Positions 36,231-46,252 of a DNA stretch of 64,000 nucleotides are shown here, one piece after another. The DNA comes from CBDAUN01 sp965214615. GTDB lineage: Bacteria; Pseudomonadota; Gammaproteobacteria; Arenicellales; JAJDZL01. The notes under the pieces were generated by a model. That model was not told the DNA's origin. It did not search any database and saw only the letters and a program-made list of their open reading frames with translations. Both the position numbers and the translations under genes were made by a program. The stretch covers positions 248,001 to 312,000 of the forward strand of contig OZ243952.1 of NCBI GenBank assembly GCA_965214615.1, written 5' to 3'. Within the stretch, counting starts at the first letter, position 1. Every line of letters starts with the position of its first letter.

Positions 36231-36830
36231 TCAGGTTGCAGGCGATTGCGCCGGTTGCCTGCTGTGCAGCACATTCATCGCGTGCTCGATTCGTCCGCTC
36301 AGAATGTCCGGCAGGGCGTCGACGGCATCCCTGACGGCATCGTCAATCAGGGATTGGTCTTGCTTTCGCGGCACCCCGAGCACGTAGGGCGTGGTCGGCT
36401 GGCCGGGGGGCGGCCGGCCGATGCCGATTCGAATCCGAATGAAGTCGCGCGCACCTGCAAGCGAAATGATGTCCCTAAGCCCGTTATGGCCTCCGTGACC
36501 GCCGTCGCGCTTGAGCCGTACGGTCCCTGCCGGCAGATCAAGGTCATCGTGGACCACAACCGTATCGGGCAGCGCAATGTCGTAGTAGCTGTTGAAGGCC
36601 CGCAGCGCAGAGCCGCTGCGATTCATGTAGGACTTCGGCTTGACCAGCCAGATGCGAGTGCCCGCGACTGACGCCTGGCCCGTGTCGGCCGTGAAGCGGA
36701 CACGGAACTTCAAATCCGCCTGATATTCGCCCGCGACCGCGTCAACAAATTGAAAACCGACATTGTGCCGCGTGCCGCGGTACTGCGCACCCGGATTGCC
36801 AAGTCCGAAAATTGCCTGAACCTTGCTCAT
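36231..36830 (-). CDS. pth: Peptidyl-tRNA hydrolase
   Basis: A 199-residue enzyme that frees tRNA from peptidyl-tRNA dropped by ribosomes. GLGNPGAQYRGTRHNVGF (residues 10-27) contains the conserved Asn and catalytic His, and KPKSYMNRSG, HDDLDLPAG and GGHGGHNGLRDI follow as expected. Its ATG is 78 bases after the rplY stop. Confidence 0.96.
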   Translation of the reverse strand: MSKVQAIFGLGNPGAQYRGTRHNVGFQFVDAVAGEYQADLKFRVRFTADTGQASVAGTRIWLVKPKSYMNRSGSALRAFNSYYDIALPDTVVVHDDLDLPAGTVRLKRDGGHGGHNGLRDIISLAGARDFIRIRIGIGRPPPGQPTTPYVLGVPRKQDQSLIDDAVRDAVDALPDILSGRIEHAMNVLHSRQPAQSPAT

Positions 36831-36908
36831 TGATTACTGGCGCCGGGCGTGACGGCATAGGTCAGGCAACTCCGACTTCGCCTCCCGGCGAGGTGAATGC
36901 TCTGCGCG

Positions 36909-37571
36909 CTATGCGTCCTGATCGGCTTCCTCTTCGTCGCCGTCAATGACGAGTTCTTCGCCCTCTTCGCCCTCTTCATCGGCAGCCTCTGCGACCCGGG
37001 CCGGAGCCACGGATGCGATCGCATAATCGTCCTGATCATGGGCCGACGCCGGATATTCCACCCCTTCGGGAAGCACAATGTCCGACATGTGCACCGACTG
37101 GTGCAATTCAAGACTCGAAACATCGATTTCGATGTATTCGGGAAGATTTTTCGGAAGGCACTGAATCTCAACGTCGAGAATCAGCCTTGAAAATATTCCG
37201 CCATCAGTCTTGACGCCCGGAGCCTGATCGTCGCCGTTGAAATGCAGCGGGACCCGCATGGTGATCTGCTCGGTCGCCTTGATGCTCTGAAAATCGATAT
37301 GCAGAATCTGCTGTCGGTGCGGATGCATCTGCACATCGCGCAAAATCGCCGGACGCTTTTTCCCGCCCGTCTCAAGATCGATAATCGCCGAGTGGAACGC
37401 TTCGACTTCCAGATTGTGAATCAGCGAGTCGTGATCGGCAGCATAGTGCTCGTTGTCAGAGCTGGCGCCGTATACGACGACAGGAACCTTTCCGCCGCGG
37501 CGCAGCCGACGGGAGTTGCTAGTGCCGAAGGCATCGCGCGATTCCAGCGCGACGGTGAAGTTGGATGCCAT
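36909..37571 (-). CDS. rplY: Ribosomal protein bL25 (Ctc/TL5 form)
   Basis: A 220-residue protein of the long, two-domain bL25 type, which binds 5S rRNA. The N-terminal 5S-binding domain (ESRDAFGTSNSRRLRRGGKV ... VYG) is followed by a beta domain and a very acidic tail (EEGEEGEELVIDGDEEEADQ). It sits between prs and pth, as in most Gammaproteobacteria. Confidence 0.95.
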   Translation of the reverse strand: MASNFTVALESRDAFGTSNSRRLRRGGKVPVVVYGASSDNEHYAADHDSLIHNLEVEAFHSAIIDLETGGKKRPAILRDVQMHPHRQQILHIDFQSIKATEQITMRVPLHFNGDDQAPGVKTDGGIFSRLILDVEIQCLPKNLPEYIEIDVSSLELHQSVHMSDIVLPEGVEYPASAHDQDDYAIASVAPARVAEAADEEGEEGEELVIDGDEEEADQDA

Positions 37572-37616
37572 GATCTGTTACCCTGTTATTGGCTGTGCAA
37601 TTGCATTGAATTGCGT

Positions 37617-38567
37617 TCAGTCTACGAATATGGAACTGACCGAATCGCCGGCGGCGATGCGCCGCATGGCCTCTCCGATCAAATGAGAAACATCAAGTTG
37701 GCGAATTTTAGTGCATTTCTGCGCATTTTCCGAAAGTTTTATCGAATTGCACACCACCAGTTCGTCAAGCTCTGAGCTTTCGACATTGTCCACCGCGCTT
37801 CCCGACAGTACCGGATGCGTGCAGTACGCCTTGACTTCGATGGCGCCGCGTGACTTCAGCGCCGACGCCGCCTGGCACAGGGTGTTGGCGGTATCGACAA
37901 TGTCATCGATGAATACGCACGATCGTCCTTCGATCTTTCCAATGACGTTCATGACTTCTGCGACGTTGGGCCGCGGGCGGCGCTTGTCGACAATTGCGAA
38001 GTGGGCCTCAAGCTGTTCCGCGATAGAGCGCGCGCGCACTACCGCCCCCACATCCGGGGATACAACAGTGAGCTTGTCGGGTCGCTTGCGCCAAAGATCG
38101 CCGATGATGACAGGACGCGCATAGACGTTGTCGGTCGGGATGTCGAAAAAGCCCTGGATCTGATCCGCGTGAAGATCCATTGTCAGCACCCGGTCGGCTC
38201 CGGCGCGGTCGATGAGCGATGCCACGAGCTTTGCGCTGATCGGAACACGCGCATTGCGCGGGCGCCTGTCCTGCCGCGCATAGCCCATGTACGGAATGAC
38301 CGAGGTGATGCGCCCGGCGGACGAGCGCTTGACTGCGTCGATGATGACCAGCAGCTCCATCAGGTTGTCATTGGTCGGATGGCAGGTGGACTGAACGATG
38401 AACACATCCTTGTTGCGGATGTTTTCGCTGATTTCCACAGAGATTTCGCCATCGCTGAATCGCCCCACTTGCGTATTGCCGAGCGGAACACCGAGATATT
38501 CAGTGATTTTCTCCGTCAGCTCCCGGTTCGAATTGCCGGTAAGGACCATCATGTTGTCGATGGGCAT
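37617..38567 (-). CDS. prs: Ribose-phosphate pyrophosphokinase
   Basis: A 316-residue PRPP synthase. It shows the N-terminal GNSNRELTEKI, the ATP-binding RQDRRPRNARVPISAK flexible loop, the MDLHADQIQGFFDIP segment and the PRPP-binding loop VFIDDIVDTANTL. All are canonical. It makes the PRPP used by the two phosphoribosyltransferases in this window, among others, and starts 71 bases after tRNA-Gln, probably in the same transcript. Confidence 0.97.
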   Translation of the reverse strand: MPIDNMMVLTGNSNRELTEKITEYLGVPLGNTQVGRFSDGEISVEISENIRNKDVFIVQSTCHPTNDNLMELLVIIDAVKRSSAGRITSVIPYMGYARQDRRPRNARVPISAKLVASLIDRAGADRVLTMDLHADQIQGFFDIPTDNVYARPVIIGDLWRKRPDKLTVVSPDVGAVVRARSIAEQLEAHFAIVDKRRPRPNVAEVMNVIGKIEGRSCVFIDDIVDTANTLCQAASALKSRGAIEVKAYCTHPVLSGSAVDNVESSELDELVVCNSIKLSENAQKCTKIRQLDVSHLIGEAMRRIAAGDSVSSIFVD

Positions 38568-38638
38568 GTGCTCTACGTACCTCGGATGAACTTAGTCGAA
38601 TTAGAACAAATCATAGTGGCGAACAACGCAAGGCGCGA

Positions 38639-38713
38639 TGGCTGGGGTGCCAGGATTCGAACCTGGGTATGCCGGAATCAAAATCCGGTGCCTTACCGCT
38701 TGGCTACACCCCA
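38639..38713 (-). tRNA. tRNA-Gln (TTG anticodon)
   Basis: Acceptor strands TGGGGTG and CACCCCA pair fully. The anticodon loop is TTTTGAT with anticodon TTG (reads CAA), the T loop is TTCGAAT, and CCA is encoded at 38641-38639. It stands directly upstream of prs, a conserved neighbour pair. Confidence 0.95.
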
Positions 38714-39253
38714 ATCGCACGATTGAATCAACCATGCACGATTCGCGCAATTACGATTACTGGATAATCGATGTACCGACAACACCTCTCTCAGGCGTAC
38801 ATGGTGTTCGCATTTGCAAACTTTGCAATTGTCTGCCTATTGCCGATCTTTGCAATTGCTGAAAGCCTCAGCCGATGATTTGCATCATGCAGCCGCAAAA
38901 AATGATTCGTTATTGAAACGATGTCGAATTCGCTCCGTCCGCGCATGCGGCGCCAAAATTCCCTTAAGCCGGGAAAGCCGGCGCTGTACGCGATGCCGGA
39001 CCATCAAGTTCGGGCTGATTCCATAAGCCAGAAGATTGAGGACAACGCAATTCCTCAAATTCTAAAGGTAGGATTTTAAACCGAATCATGGTATTTTTCC
39101 ATCAATGTGGCAGCCGCGGGCCCAAAGATGCCATTGACGGCGTTAAAAAATCGGCGATTCCTTTTGCTTCAGCCTCCGTGCAACGTGCCGCTGTACGCCG
39201 GTGACGCTGCCGAAATCCGCCTGAAATCTAAACCGGAATCGCCTGCAAGCAGG
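38714..39253. other. Gene-free region
   Basis: About 540 bases between tRNA-Gln and the end of the TauD-like gene. I see no gene. A short direct repeat of TTTGCAA/TTGCAATTG strings occurs at 38814-38862. Confidence 0.35.
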
Positions 39254-40126
39254 TCAAATCCGGCCTTCGCGCGCCTTTGCATCTGCTCTTGCATCATTGA
39301 TCACAGTCACGCGATGCATGACCCTGCGATGCGGGGCGTAGTCGTACAGCGCGTAGTGCATGGTGCAGCGATTGTCCCATACAGCCACGACGTTTTCGTC
39401 CCATTTGAACCGAACCTGAAATTCAGGCTTGGTTGCATGACTGAAAAGGAATGACAGCAGTCTCGCTGAATCCGAAGCGGTCATCCCTTCAATGTGGACC
39501 GTGAACGCGGGATTGCAATACAGGATTGACTTTCCGGTAACAGGATGCTGTGTGACCAGCGGGTGAATCGCGCTTCCCATCGATACGTGCCCCTGATTCA
39601 GCTTGTCCGCATCGCCGAGCGGCTGTCCGATCGTGAAATTGTTTCGAAAATCGCCCATGTCGCTGACTGCGCGTAGATCCGCAATATCCGACTTGATTCC
39701 GTCCGGCAGCGCTTCGTAGGCGCCTGTCAAGGATGCCCACAAGGTGTCGCCGCCGACGGCCGGCATGATCCGGCTGTAGAGAATGCTGGCAATCGCGCCG
39801 CTGCCTTTGAACGTCAAGTCGGTATGCCAGACATTGGTATCCTGCGGGTTGTCGCCGTCGAAGTCGAGCACCATGATCTGCGGATGTCCCGGCACATTCG
39901 AATACAAGGGATGCGGCGGCCCGGGTTCGCCGAAACTGTTTGCAAACGCCATATGGGCGCCAGGACCGATGTCCTGGTCTCGAAAGAAAATCACCTGATG
40001 CTCCAGCAGAGCCTCGTAGATCGCGTCCATTGCAGAGTCGCTTGCAGGCTCGGATAGGTCAATTCCGCGGATCTCCGCTCCGATCGCCGGCGTTAGCCGG
40101 TTGACTTGAAGATGCGATATCATCAA
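39254..40126 (-). CDS. TauD/TfdA-family Fe(II)/2-oxoglutarate dioxygenase
   Basis: A 290-residue oxygenase. The iron ligands are seen in VWHTDLTF (His and Asp of the HxD motif, near residue 102) and in the C-terminal DNRCTMHYALYDY (distal His), followed by HRRVMHRVTV with the arginine that holds 2-oxoglutarate. Family members hydroxylate taurine, 2,4-D or related small acids; the substrate here is not evident. The residue spacing matches TauD/TfdA. It is transcribed alone and diverges from the aldo/keto reductase gene. Confidence 0.9.
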   Translation of the reverse strand: MMISHLQVNRLTPAIGAEIRGIDLSEPASDSAMDAIYEALLEHQVIFFRDQDIGPGAHMAFANSFGEPGPPHPLYSNVPGHPQIMVLDFDGDNPQDTNVWHTDLTFKGSGAIASILYSRIMPAVGGDTLWASLTGAYEALPDGIKSDIADLRAVSDMGDFRNNFTIGQPLGDADKLNQGHVSMGSAIHPLVTQHPVTGKSILYCNPAFTVHIEGMTASDSARLLSFLFSHATKPEFQVRFKWDENVVAVWDNRCTMHYALYDYAPHRRVMHRVTVINDARADAKAREGRI

Positions 40127-40329
40127 TGGTCACCTAAAATGATGGTGAATGTCGGATGCATGCTAAGCGTCATAGGCATATTGGCCATATATGCCGGTTC
40201 CCGGTGCGCCGGCGTTGAAGGCTTGCCAGGTTCGGCGGTAAGCATGAAATGCAAAATAGCGTCAGTACCCAAGCCGTTGCAATGATAATACGATTGTACC
40301 GATCATCGATAGGATTCAAGCATTAGGAT

Positions 40330-41535
40330 ATGCGCCGCCGCGAATTTATAAAACTCGGAACTGCCGCAGCCGCAGGCATCGTCCCTGCTGCGGCAGCGAA
40401 TCTCTCGCATTCCTCGTCCGCTCCCGGAATTCGACGGTATGCGCCATTCGGCAAAACCGGCTTGAAGGTTTCCGATATTGCCTTTGGCGGCTCCCGGCTG
40501 TCTGACAGCAAGCTGGTCCGCTATGCATTTGATCGCGGCGTAACCTATTTCGATACTGCTGAAAGCTATCGCCGAGGCGATTCCGAAAGGGCTGTCGGAA
40601 ACGCACTGCACGGCGTCAGAGACCAGGTCGTCATTGCCTCGAAAACGAAAGCCTGGTCCAGTGACAACCGCAACGACATGATGAAGGCTCTGGAACACAG
40701 CTTGAAGCGATTGCGCACCGATTATGTCGACATCTACTACAATCATGCAGTCAACAGCGTCGATCGGATGCAAAATGACGAGTGGGCGGAATTTGTTGAG
40801 ATTGCCAGGCGCGAGGGAAAAATCCGGTTTCGAGGCATGTCGGGTCATGGATCGAGCCTTGCCGAGTGTGTCGAGTACGCCATAGACAATGACCTGGTCG
40901 ATGTGGTTCTAGTCGCGTTCAACTTCGCCCAGGATCCGAGTTTTGCGGACACGGTTCGGCATCTGTTTCATTTCGTCGCCTTGCAGCCGGAACTGGAAAA
41001 AGTGCTGATCAAGGCGAAGTCGAAAGGCGTCGGAGTCGCCGCTATGAAGACACTGATGGGCGCCAGGCACAATGACCTGCGCCGGTTCGAACACGGAGGC
41101 ACAACCTATGCGCAGGCGGCGCTGCGCTGGGTGCTGGCGAGCGGAAAGGCGGATGTTGCCGTCATATCGATGACCGACTACGACAAGATTGACGAGTTTC
41201 TCGGCGCATCAGGCGAGCCGCGCGTTGCGGCAGGCGACGTGCCGCTGCTCGCGCGCTATGCGATGATGCACAGCGCCAGCCAATGTCGGCAGGGCTGCGG
41301 CATATGCGAAGACTCGTGCCCGGCCGGGGTTGCAATTTCCGAAGTGCTGCGCGTGCGCATGTACGATGTCGACTACGGCGATAGAATGCTCGCGCTTTCC
41401 GGATATTCCGGAATCGGCCGCGATGCGCAGCCGTGTCTTTCCTGCCAGGGGCAGCCGTGCATGGCGGGCTGTCCGGTACAGATTCCGATTGCCCGATTCA
41501 CTCGGGAAGCGGCGCTGCGGCTGTCGCATGCCTAA
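40330..41535 (+). CDS. Tat-exported aldo/keto reductase with C-terminal ferredoxin-like cysteines
   Basis: A 401-residue protein. The start MRRREFIKLGTAAAAG is a twin-arginine signal, so it should be folded before export to the periplasm. The barrel shows GKTGLKVSDIAFGGS, the active-site FDTAESYRRG (Asp and Tyr), SKTKAW and the YNHAV loop. The last 80 residues contain two cysteine sets (CRQGCGICEDSCPAG and CLSCQGQPCMAGCP), which look like binding sites for two 4Fe-4S clusters. The barrel probably uses electrons relayed through these clusters. Confidence 0.88.
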   Translation: MRRREFIKLGTAAAAGIVPAAAANLSHSSSAPGIRRYAPFGKTGLKVSDIAFGGSRLSDSKLVRYAFDRGVTYFDTAESYRRGDSERAVGNALHGVRDQVVIASKTKAWSSDNRNDMMKALEHSLKRLRTDYVDIYYNHAVNSVDRMQNDEWAEFVEIARREGKIRFRGMSGHGSSLAECVEYAIDNDLVDVVLVAFNFAQDPSFADTVRHLFHFVALQPELEKVLIKAKSKGVGVAAMKTLMGARHNDLRRFEHGGTTYAQAALRWVLASGKADVAVISMTDYDKIDEFLGASGEPRVAAGDVPLLARYAMMHSASQCRQGCGICEDSCPAGVAISEVLRVRMYDVDYGDRMLALSGYSGIGRDAQPCLSCQGQPCMAGCPVQIPIARFTREAALRLSHA

Positions 41536-41660
41536 CGGCGTGATTCATCTGCGGGGTTTCAAGGCAGCACATGCATTGCGCACCCGGATCCCCGCCTCCA
41601 GCGTCGATGAATCCGGCCAGCTGTGATTCAAGTCAGGCAATTTCACGGTACTGAACGCGC

Positions 41661-42995
41661 ATGCGTCTGTGGCTAAGCGGTCCTTTGGCGATATTTGCCG
41701 ATGATGCCGGCAACGGTGTCGTGGTCGAGGATTCGCGGATTGTCGAATGCGTCGCACGCGGCTGCGCGCCCAAGGAGCCGTATGACGAGGTTTTTGACTG
41801 CTCGCAGCACGTTGTGCTCCCGGGGCTGATCAACACGCATCATCATTTCTACCAGACACTGACACGCGCCTGCCCCGGTGCGCTGGACAAGGAGCTGTTC
41901 GATTGGCTCAAGGCGCTTTACCCGGTGTGGGCGGGATTGACGCCTGAGGCCGTATACGCGTCAACCCAGCTTGCGCTGGCTGAGCTGCTGCTGTCGGGAT
42001 GCACCACGGCAGCCGATCACCACTATGTCTTTCCAGAGAATCTGCACGATGCGATCGACATTCAGCTGGAAGCGGCCCGTACCATCGGAATGCGGGTGAT
42101 GCTGACCAGAGGCAGCATGAACCTGTCAACACAGGACGGCGGCCTGCCTCCGAAATCCGTGGTGCAGGACAGCGATGAGATTCTCAGCGACAGCGAACGC
42201 GTGATTCACCGGTATCACGACAGGTCCCAGGGCTCGTATTGTCAAATTGCGCTCGCGCCATGTTCGCCGTTTTCGGTGACGGAGGACATCATGATTGATA
42301 GCGCGGAACTGGCGGACCGGCTGGATGTGCGTCTGCACACCCATTTGGCGGAAACGGACGACGAAAACACGTTTTGCGAGCGCAAGTTCAATTGCCGCCC
42401 GCTTGAATATCTCGCACAGGTGGGGTGGCTGAGCAATCGGGTCTGGCTTGCGCACGGAATTCACTTTACAGCGCAGGAAATTGAAACCCTGGGTGCGGCG
42501 GGCGCCGGCATATGCCACTGCCCGGCATCGAACATGACACTCGCGTCCGGACTGTGTCCCGGTCTGGACCTCGAAGCTGCGGGGTGCGCCGTTGGACTCG
42601 GGGTGGACGGCTCTGCGTCAAATGACGCGTCGAATTTGATTCAGGAAGTCAGGCATGCCCTCCAGATTCAGCGCTTAAGGTACGGTTCAGCGAATGTCAG
42701 CCATACGGATGCGCTGCGCTGGGCGACTGAAGGGTCGGCGGCCTGTCTGGGGCGAAGTGACATAGGTCGAATCGCGGTTGGCAAGCAGGCAGACCTGGCT
42801 TTGTTCAAATTGGACGAATTGAGGTTTTCCGGTGCAGGCGATCCGCTTGCTGCGCTGGTGCTTTGCGGTGCGCATCATGCCGATCGCGTCATGATCGGCG
42901 GAGCATGGCGAGTGACTGACGGAGCAATCGATGGCTTGGATCTAGAGGAGTTGAAGGCAAGGCATCGCGTTGCGGCTGAGTCGCTGACGCGCTGA
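41661..42995 (+). CDS. 8-oxoguanine deaminase-like amidohydrolase
   Basis: A 444-residue zinc amidohydrolase of the AtzA/TrzN type. The metal motif NTHHHFYQTLTRA (near residue 57), HLAET (near 231), HGIHF (near 266) and GVDGSASND (near 312) are all present, and CPASNM is typical. Among this family the combination of HHHFYQTLTRA with a LYPVWAGL segment fits 8-oxoguanine deaminase, which turns the damaged base into uric acid. Other guanine-like substrates cannot be excluded. Confidence 0.82.
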   Translation: MRLWLSGPLAIFADDAGNGVVVEDSRIVECVARGCAPKEPYDEVFDCSQHVVLPGLINTHHHFYQTLTRACPGALDKELFDWLKALYPVWAGLTPEAVYASTQLALAELLLSGCTTAADHHYVFPENLHDAIDIQLEAARTIGMRVMLTRGSMNLSTQDGGLPPKSVVQDSDEILSDSERVIHRYHDRSQGSYCQIALAPCSPFSVTEDIMIDSAELADRLDVRLHTHLAETDDENTFCERKFNCRPLEYLAQVGWLSNRVWLAHGIHFTAQEIETLGAAGAGICHCPASNMTLASGLCPGLDLEAAGCAVGLGVDGSASNDASNLIQEVRHALQIQRLRYGSANVSHTDALRWATEGSAACLGRSDIGRIAVGKQADLALFKLDELRFSGAGDPLAALVLCGAHHADRVMIGGAWRVTDGAIDGLDLEELKARHRVAAESLTR

Positions 42996-43308
42996 TTCGC
43001 GGACCGGGCGGACGCTTGCAGGACTCGCGCGGCACCGATGATCTGAAAATCCGGTACCGCAACAGCAAGATCGATCCGCTGAGCGCTGTGCACGGCGGCA
43101 GCGGTTTGTTTCGATCCTCGGCGTGCACTGTCGCCGATCGGTATTTTGATTTGGCTATCGGTCAGGCCGGTGCGTTTGCGAGTGGTGCCGATTTCGATGC
43201 CTTCTTCGAGTATTCGTCCCGCCGCCCGGCATAGTCAAATTCTGCCGGATTTCCTTCTCGTTTTCCTTCCGGAACCTTGTCAGCGGCCGCAGAATTCTAT
43301 CCAGGTTT
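42996..43308. other. Short intergenic region
   Basis: About 310 bases between two convergent genes. I see no gene and no obvious terminator hairpin. Confidence 0.3.
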
Positions 43309-44901
43309 TCAGTTCCGCAGCAATGCGGCGGCGCGCTCTCCGATCATCAGGCAGGGCGCATTGATGTTTCCGTTCGTAATCGAAGGCATGACCGAAGCGT
43401 CGACAACCCTGAGGCGATCAATGCCGTGAACCCTGAGTTCGCTGTCGACAACCGACAGTTCATCGGACCCGATCTTGCAGGTGCCGCACGGATGGTAGGC
43501 GCTGTTCGCATTTTGCCGCACATATTCGTCGATCTGCGCATCGCTCATTGTCCCGGGCCCGGGCGATACTTCGGGTCCGCGGCAAAAATCGAATGCCTTT
43601 TGTGTAGCGATCTCGCGCGCGATTCGAATGCATTGCCTGAACTCTTCGCGGTCCTGCTCGCAGGACAGGCCATTGAGCGCAATTCTGGGCGAATCGAGTG
43701 GATTTGCTGAACGCAGCTTTACCCAGCCCCGGCTCTTCGGCCGCACGGGGCCGACATCGAAGCAGTAGCCGTCCTTGTCGGGAGGCGGCGACCAGCCTTC
43801 CAGATAGTACGGCCAGAAGTGAAATTGAAGATTCGGATAGCCTGCCTGTTCGGACGTCCGCAGAAACCCGCCAACTCGGCTGACAGGCGCGGCGGTCGGC
43901 CCGGATCTGAATAGAAACCACCGGACCCCTGCCATCAGCATCCTGTCCTTGCGCAGCAGTCCGTTGTTCGACATTCCCTTCGGACACCGATGCTTGACGT
44001 GCACCTCCAGATGGTCCTGAAGGTTGGCTCCGACTCCGGGCAGGTCTGCGACACAGTCAATGCCGTGCGCCTTAAGCTCAGATCCGGGTCCGATGCCTGA
44101 AAGCATCAGAAGCTGCGGCGACTGAAACGCTCCTGCGGACACGATGACTTCGCGCTGCGCATAGGCGCAGCGCCGCTCGCCGTCTTGCAGGAACTCGACG
44201 CCCTCGGCGCTACGCCCGTCGATTTTCAGCCGGGTCACGTGCGCATTGGCCAATAGCTTAAGATTCGGTCGATCACGCACCGAAGACAGCACAGCTGCTG
44301 TGCCGCTGCGGCTCCCCCGGCCTATGTTTGCATCAAAGGCGCTTACTCCTTCCTGCTCAGAGCCGTTGTAGTCTTCAACGCGCCGGTATCCCGCTTGCTC
44401 CGACGCCTCGAGAAAAGCCTGTTCAATCGGGTGCGCACCGGGCAGGCGCTGCACCGATATCGGTCCGTCTTCGCCGCGAAGGCCGGATGGCCTTCCTCCG
44501 TAGCGCTCCATGCTCTTGAAATACGGAAGCACATCCTGATACGACCATCCGGCGGCGCCTTGGCTACACCAGCTTTCGTAGTCCATCGGATGTCCTCTGA
44601 CAAAAACCATTCCATTCAGCGATGACGAGCCGCCGATGACCTTGCCCCGCGGCTGAAACAGCTTGCGTCCGTCCATGAACGTTTCCGGCTCGGTCTCAAA
44701 GCTCCAGTTGCGCGGCCCGCCGGTGAAATTGTTTCGTGCGGCTGCCGGCATCCGGATCGACCAGTGCATGCGATCGGAACCCGCTTCAAGCATCAGAATT
44801 CGGATACCGGGATCCTCCGATAGCCGGTAGCCCAGCATGCCGCCGCTGGATCCGGAGCCGATAATGATGTAGTCAAATTGGTCTTTGCTGCGCGTACTCA
44901 T
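43309..44901 (-). CDS. GMC-family FAD oxidoreductase (choline/alcohol dehydrogenase type)
   Basis: A 530-residue flavoenzyme from the ATG at 44901. An in-frame start at 44964 would add 21 residues in front of the FAD motif and is less likely. FAD-binding GSGSSGGMLGYRLSEDP lies near the start, followed by the GMC signatures GGSSSLNGMVFVRG and SAGAFQSPQLLMLSGIGPG. The C-terminal catalytic segment NSAYHPCGTCKIG contains the conserved His, and the second active-site residue lies in NGNINAPCLMIGE. The substrate is unknown; BetA-like relatives act on choline or aliphatic alcohols. Confidence 0.92.
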   Translation of the reverse strand: MSTRSKDQFDYIIIGSGSSGGMLGYRLSEDPGIRILMLEAGSDRMHWSIRMPAAARNNFTGGPRNWSFETEPETFMDGRKLFQPRGKVIGGSSSLNGMVFVRGHPMDYESWCSQGAAGWSYQDVLPYFKSMERYGGRPSGLRGEDGPISVQRLPGAHPIEQAFLEASEQAGYRRVEDYNGSEQEGVSAFDANIGRGSRSGTAAVLSSVRDRPNLKLLANAHVTRLKIDGRSAEGVEFLQDGERRCAYAQREVIVSAGAFQSPQLLMLSGIGPGSELKAHGIDCVADLPGVGANLQDHLEVHVKHRCPKGMSNNGLLRKDRMLMAGVRWFLFRSGPTAAPVSRVGGFLRTSEQAGYPNLQFHFWPYYLEGWSPPPDKDGYCFDVGPVRPKSRGWVKLRSANPLDSPRIALNGLSCEQDREEFRQCIRIAREIATQKAFDFCRGPEVSPGPGTMSDAQIDEYVRQNANSAYHPCGTCKIGSDELSVVDSELRVHGIDRLRVVDASVMPSITNGNINAPCLMIGERAAALLRN

Positions 44902-45247
44902 TGATTGACCTGTCTCGACAACTGCTGTTTCAAAGTCCGCCTCGGCTCTCCTTGGGAAATGCATTGCCTGGCGTCTGTGATGCGATCTGACCTGGAAAAT
45001 GAATTCAGCTGCATAGTTTTCTTTCAGTTTGGCAGGCAGGCTTTTTCAGCCATTCGGCCATTCGGCTGACTGAGCTGATCGAAGCGCTTTGGCGCCTGGC
45101 ACAGGCACAATTGTTAACTTGAAACGATTCCTTAAACTCAATCCAGTTGGGTTGATCCCGGCCGCATTGGATTACGCTGTTCTGCCGGCGCCGGCCTGAA
45201 GCGTCCCATGATATTCTTATGCACCCTATTTTAAGTTGAATTCGGCC

Positions 45248-46204
45248 ATGGCATATGATCTCGAAAAATACCCCATGAAGCCTGATGTGGTTGCGTTTCT
45301 GGAAAAGGTGGATTCCAGCTATCCGCCGCACAGCGGAGCAACGAACGTGGAGGAAGGACGACGTGCCTATGGCATCCTGTGCGCCGCGTTCGATACGCCG
45401 ATTCCCGATGGCGTGACGATTGCCGACGATACGGTTGCCGGGCGCTCCGGTCCTATCGCAGTGCGAATCTACGACAGCTGCGCCGCGCGTTCCGATGTGA
45501 CCGTAATCTACTATCACGGCGGCGGCTTCGTACTGGGCGATCTTGATACGCACAACACGATCTGCGCGGACCTTGCTCAGGCAACCGGATATCGAATTAT
45601 CGCCGTAGACTACCGTCTCGCGCCTGAACATGTCTATCCGGCACAGGTCGAAGACGCCCTGGATGCCTTTGAAGCGCTGGATCAGGGACGCACCATCGTG
45701 TGCGGCGATTCGGCCGGAGGAACGTTGGCCGCAGCAGTGTCGGTCGCCTGCCGGACCGGACCGAAGCGGCCGATTGCCCAGATTCTGATCTATCCGTTCG
45801 TCGGCGGAGAAATTTTCGGATTGCCGTCGTATGAGGAAAATGCCGACGCGCCACTTCTGACACGCAAGGATGTTCACTATTTCGAAGATTTACGAAGCGG
45901 CGGCGCTCCGGCCAGCGATGATCCGCTTTATTTTCCGCTGGTGCAGCCTGATTTTTCAGGTATGCCGCCGTGCTCGGCATTCGCTGCCGAACATGATCCG
46001 ATCCGTGACGATGCGGTTGAATACGTGCGCAAGCTCAGCAGCGCGGGCATCAGCGCCGAGTGCGTTGTCGAAGCCGGCCTGGTGCACGGATTTCTGCGCG
46101 GCCGTCACGTAAGCGCCAGCATCGGCGAAAGCTTCGAGCGCATTTGCAAGGCAATTCGCACCGCAGGCGAGTCAGCGCAGCGTGCTGGACAGCCGTCAGG
46201 CTGA
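45248..46204 (+). CDS. Alpha/beta hydrolase of the hormone-sensitive lipase family
   Basis: A 318-residue esterase from the ATG at 45248. The oxyanion-hole motif YYHGGGFVLGD, the nucleophile elbow GDSAGGTLAA (Ser near residue 157), the acid region EHDPIRDDA and the C-terminal His in LVHGFLR are all in place. It is cytoplasmic, without a signal. The substrate is a small or medium-chain ester. The next gene starts 48 bases downstream. Confidence 0.92.
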   Translation: MAYDLEKYPMKPDVVAFLEKVDSSYPPHSGATNVEEGRRAYGILCAAFDTPIPDGVTIADDTVAGRSGPIAVRIYDSCAARSDVTVIYYHGGGFVLGDLDTHNTICADLAQATGYRIIAVDYRLAPEHVYPAQVEDALDAFEALDQGRTIVCGDSAGGTLAAAVSVACRTGPKRPIAQILIYPFVGGEIFGLPSYEENADAPLLTRKDVHYFEDLRSGGAPASDDPLYFPLVQPDFSGMPPCSAFAAEHDPIRDDAVEYVRKLSSAGISAECVVEAGLVHGFLRGRHVSASIGESFERICKAIRTAGESAQRAGQPSG

Positions 46205-46252
46205 GTGTACGCCGATGCGTCAGGTCGGCACTGTCATGCGCACTGAGCTGAC

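Noticed and set aside
38814..38862. A CRISPR-like or tandem repeat (TTTGCAA strings)
   Set aside because: The copies are too few, too short and irregularly spaced.
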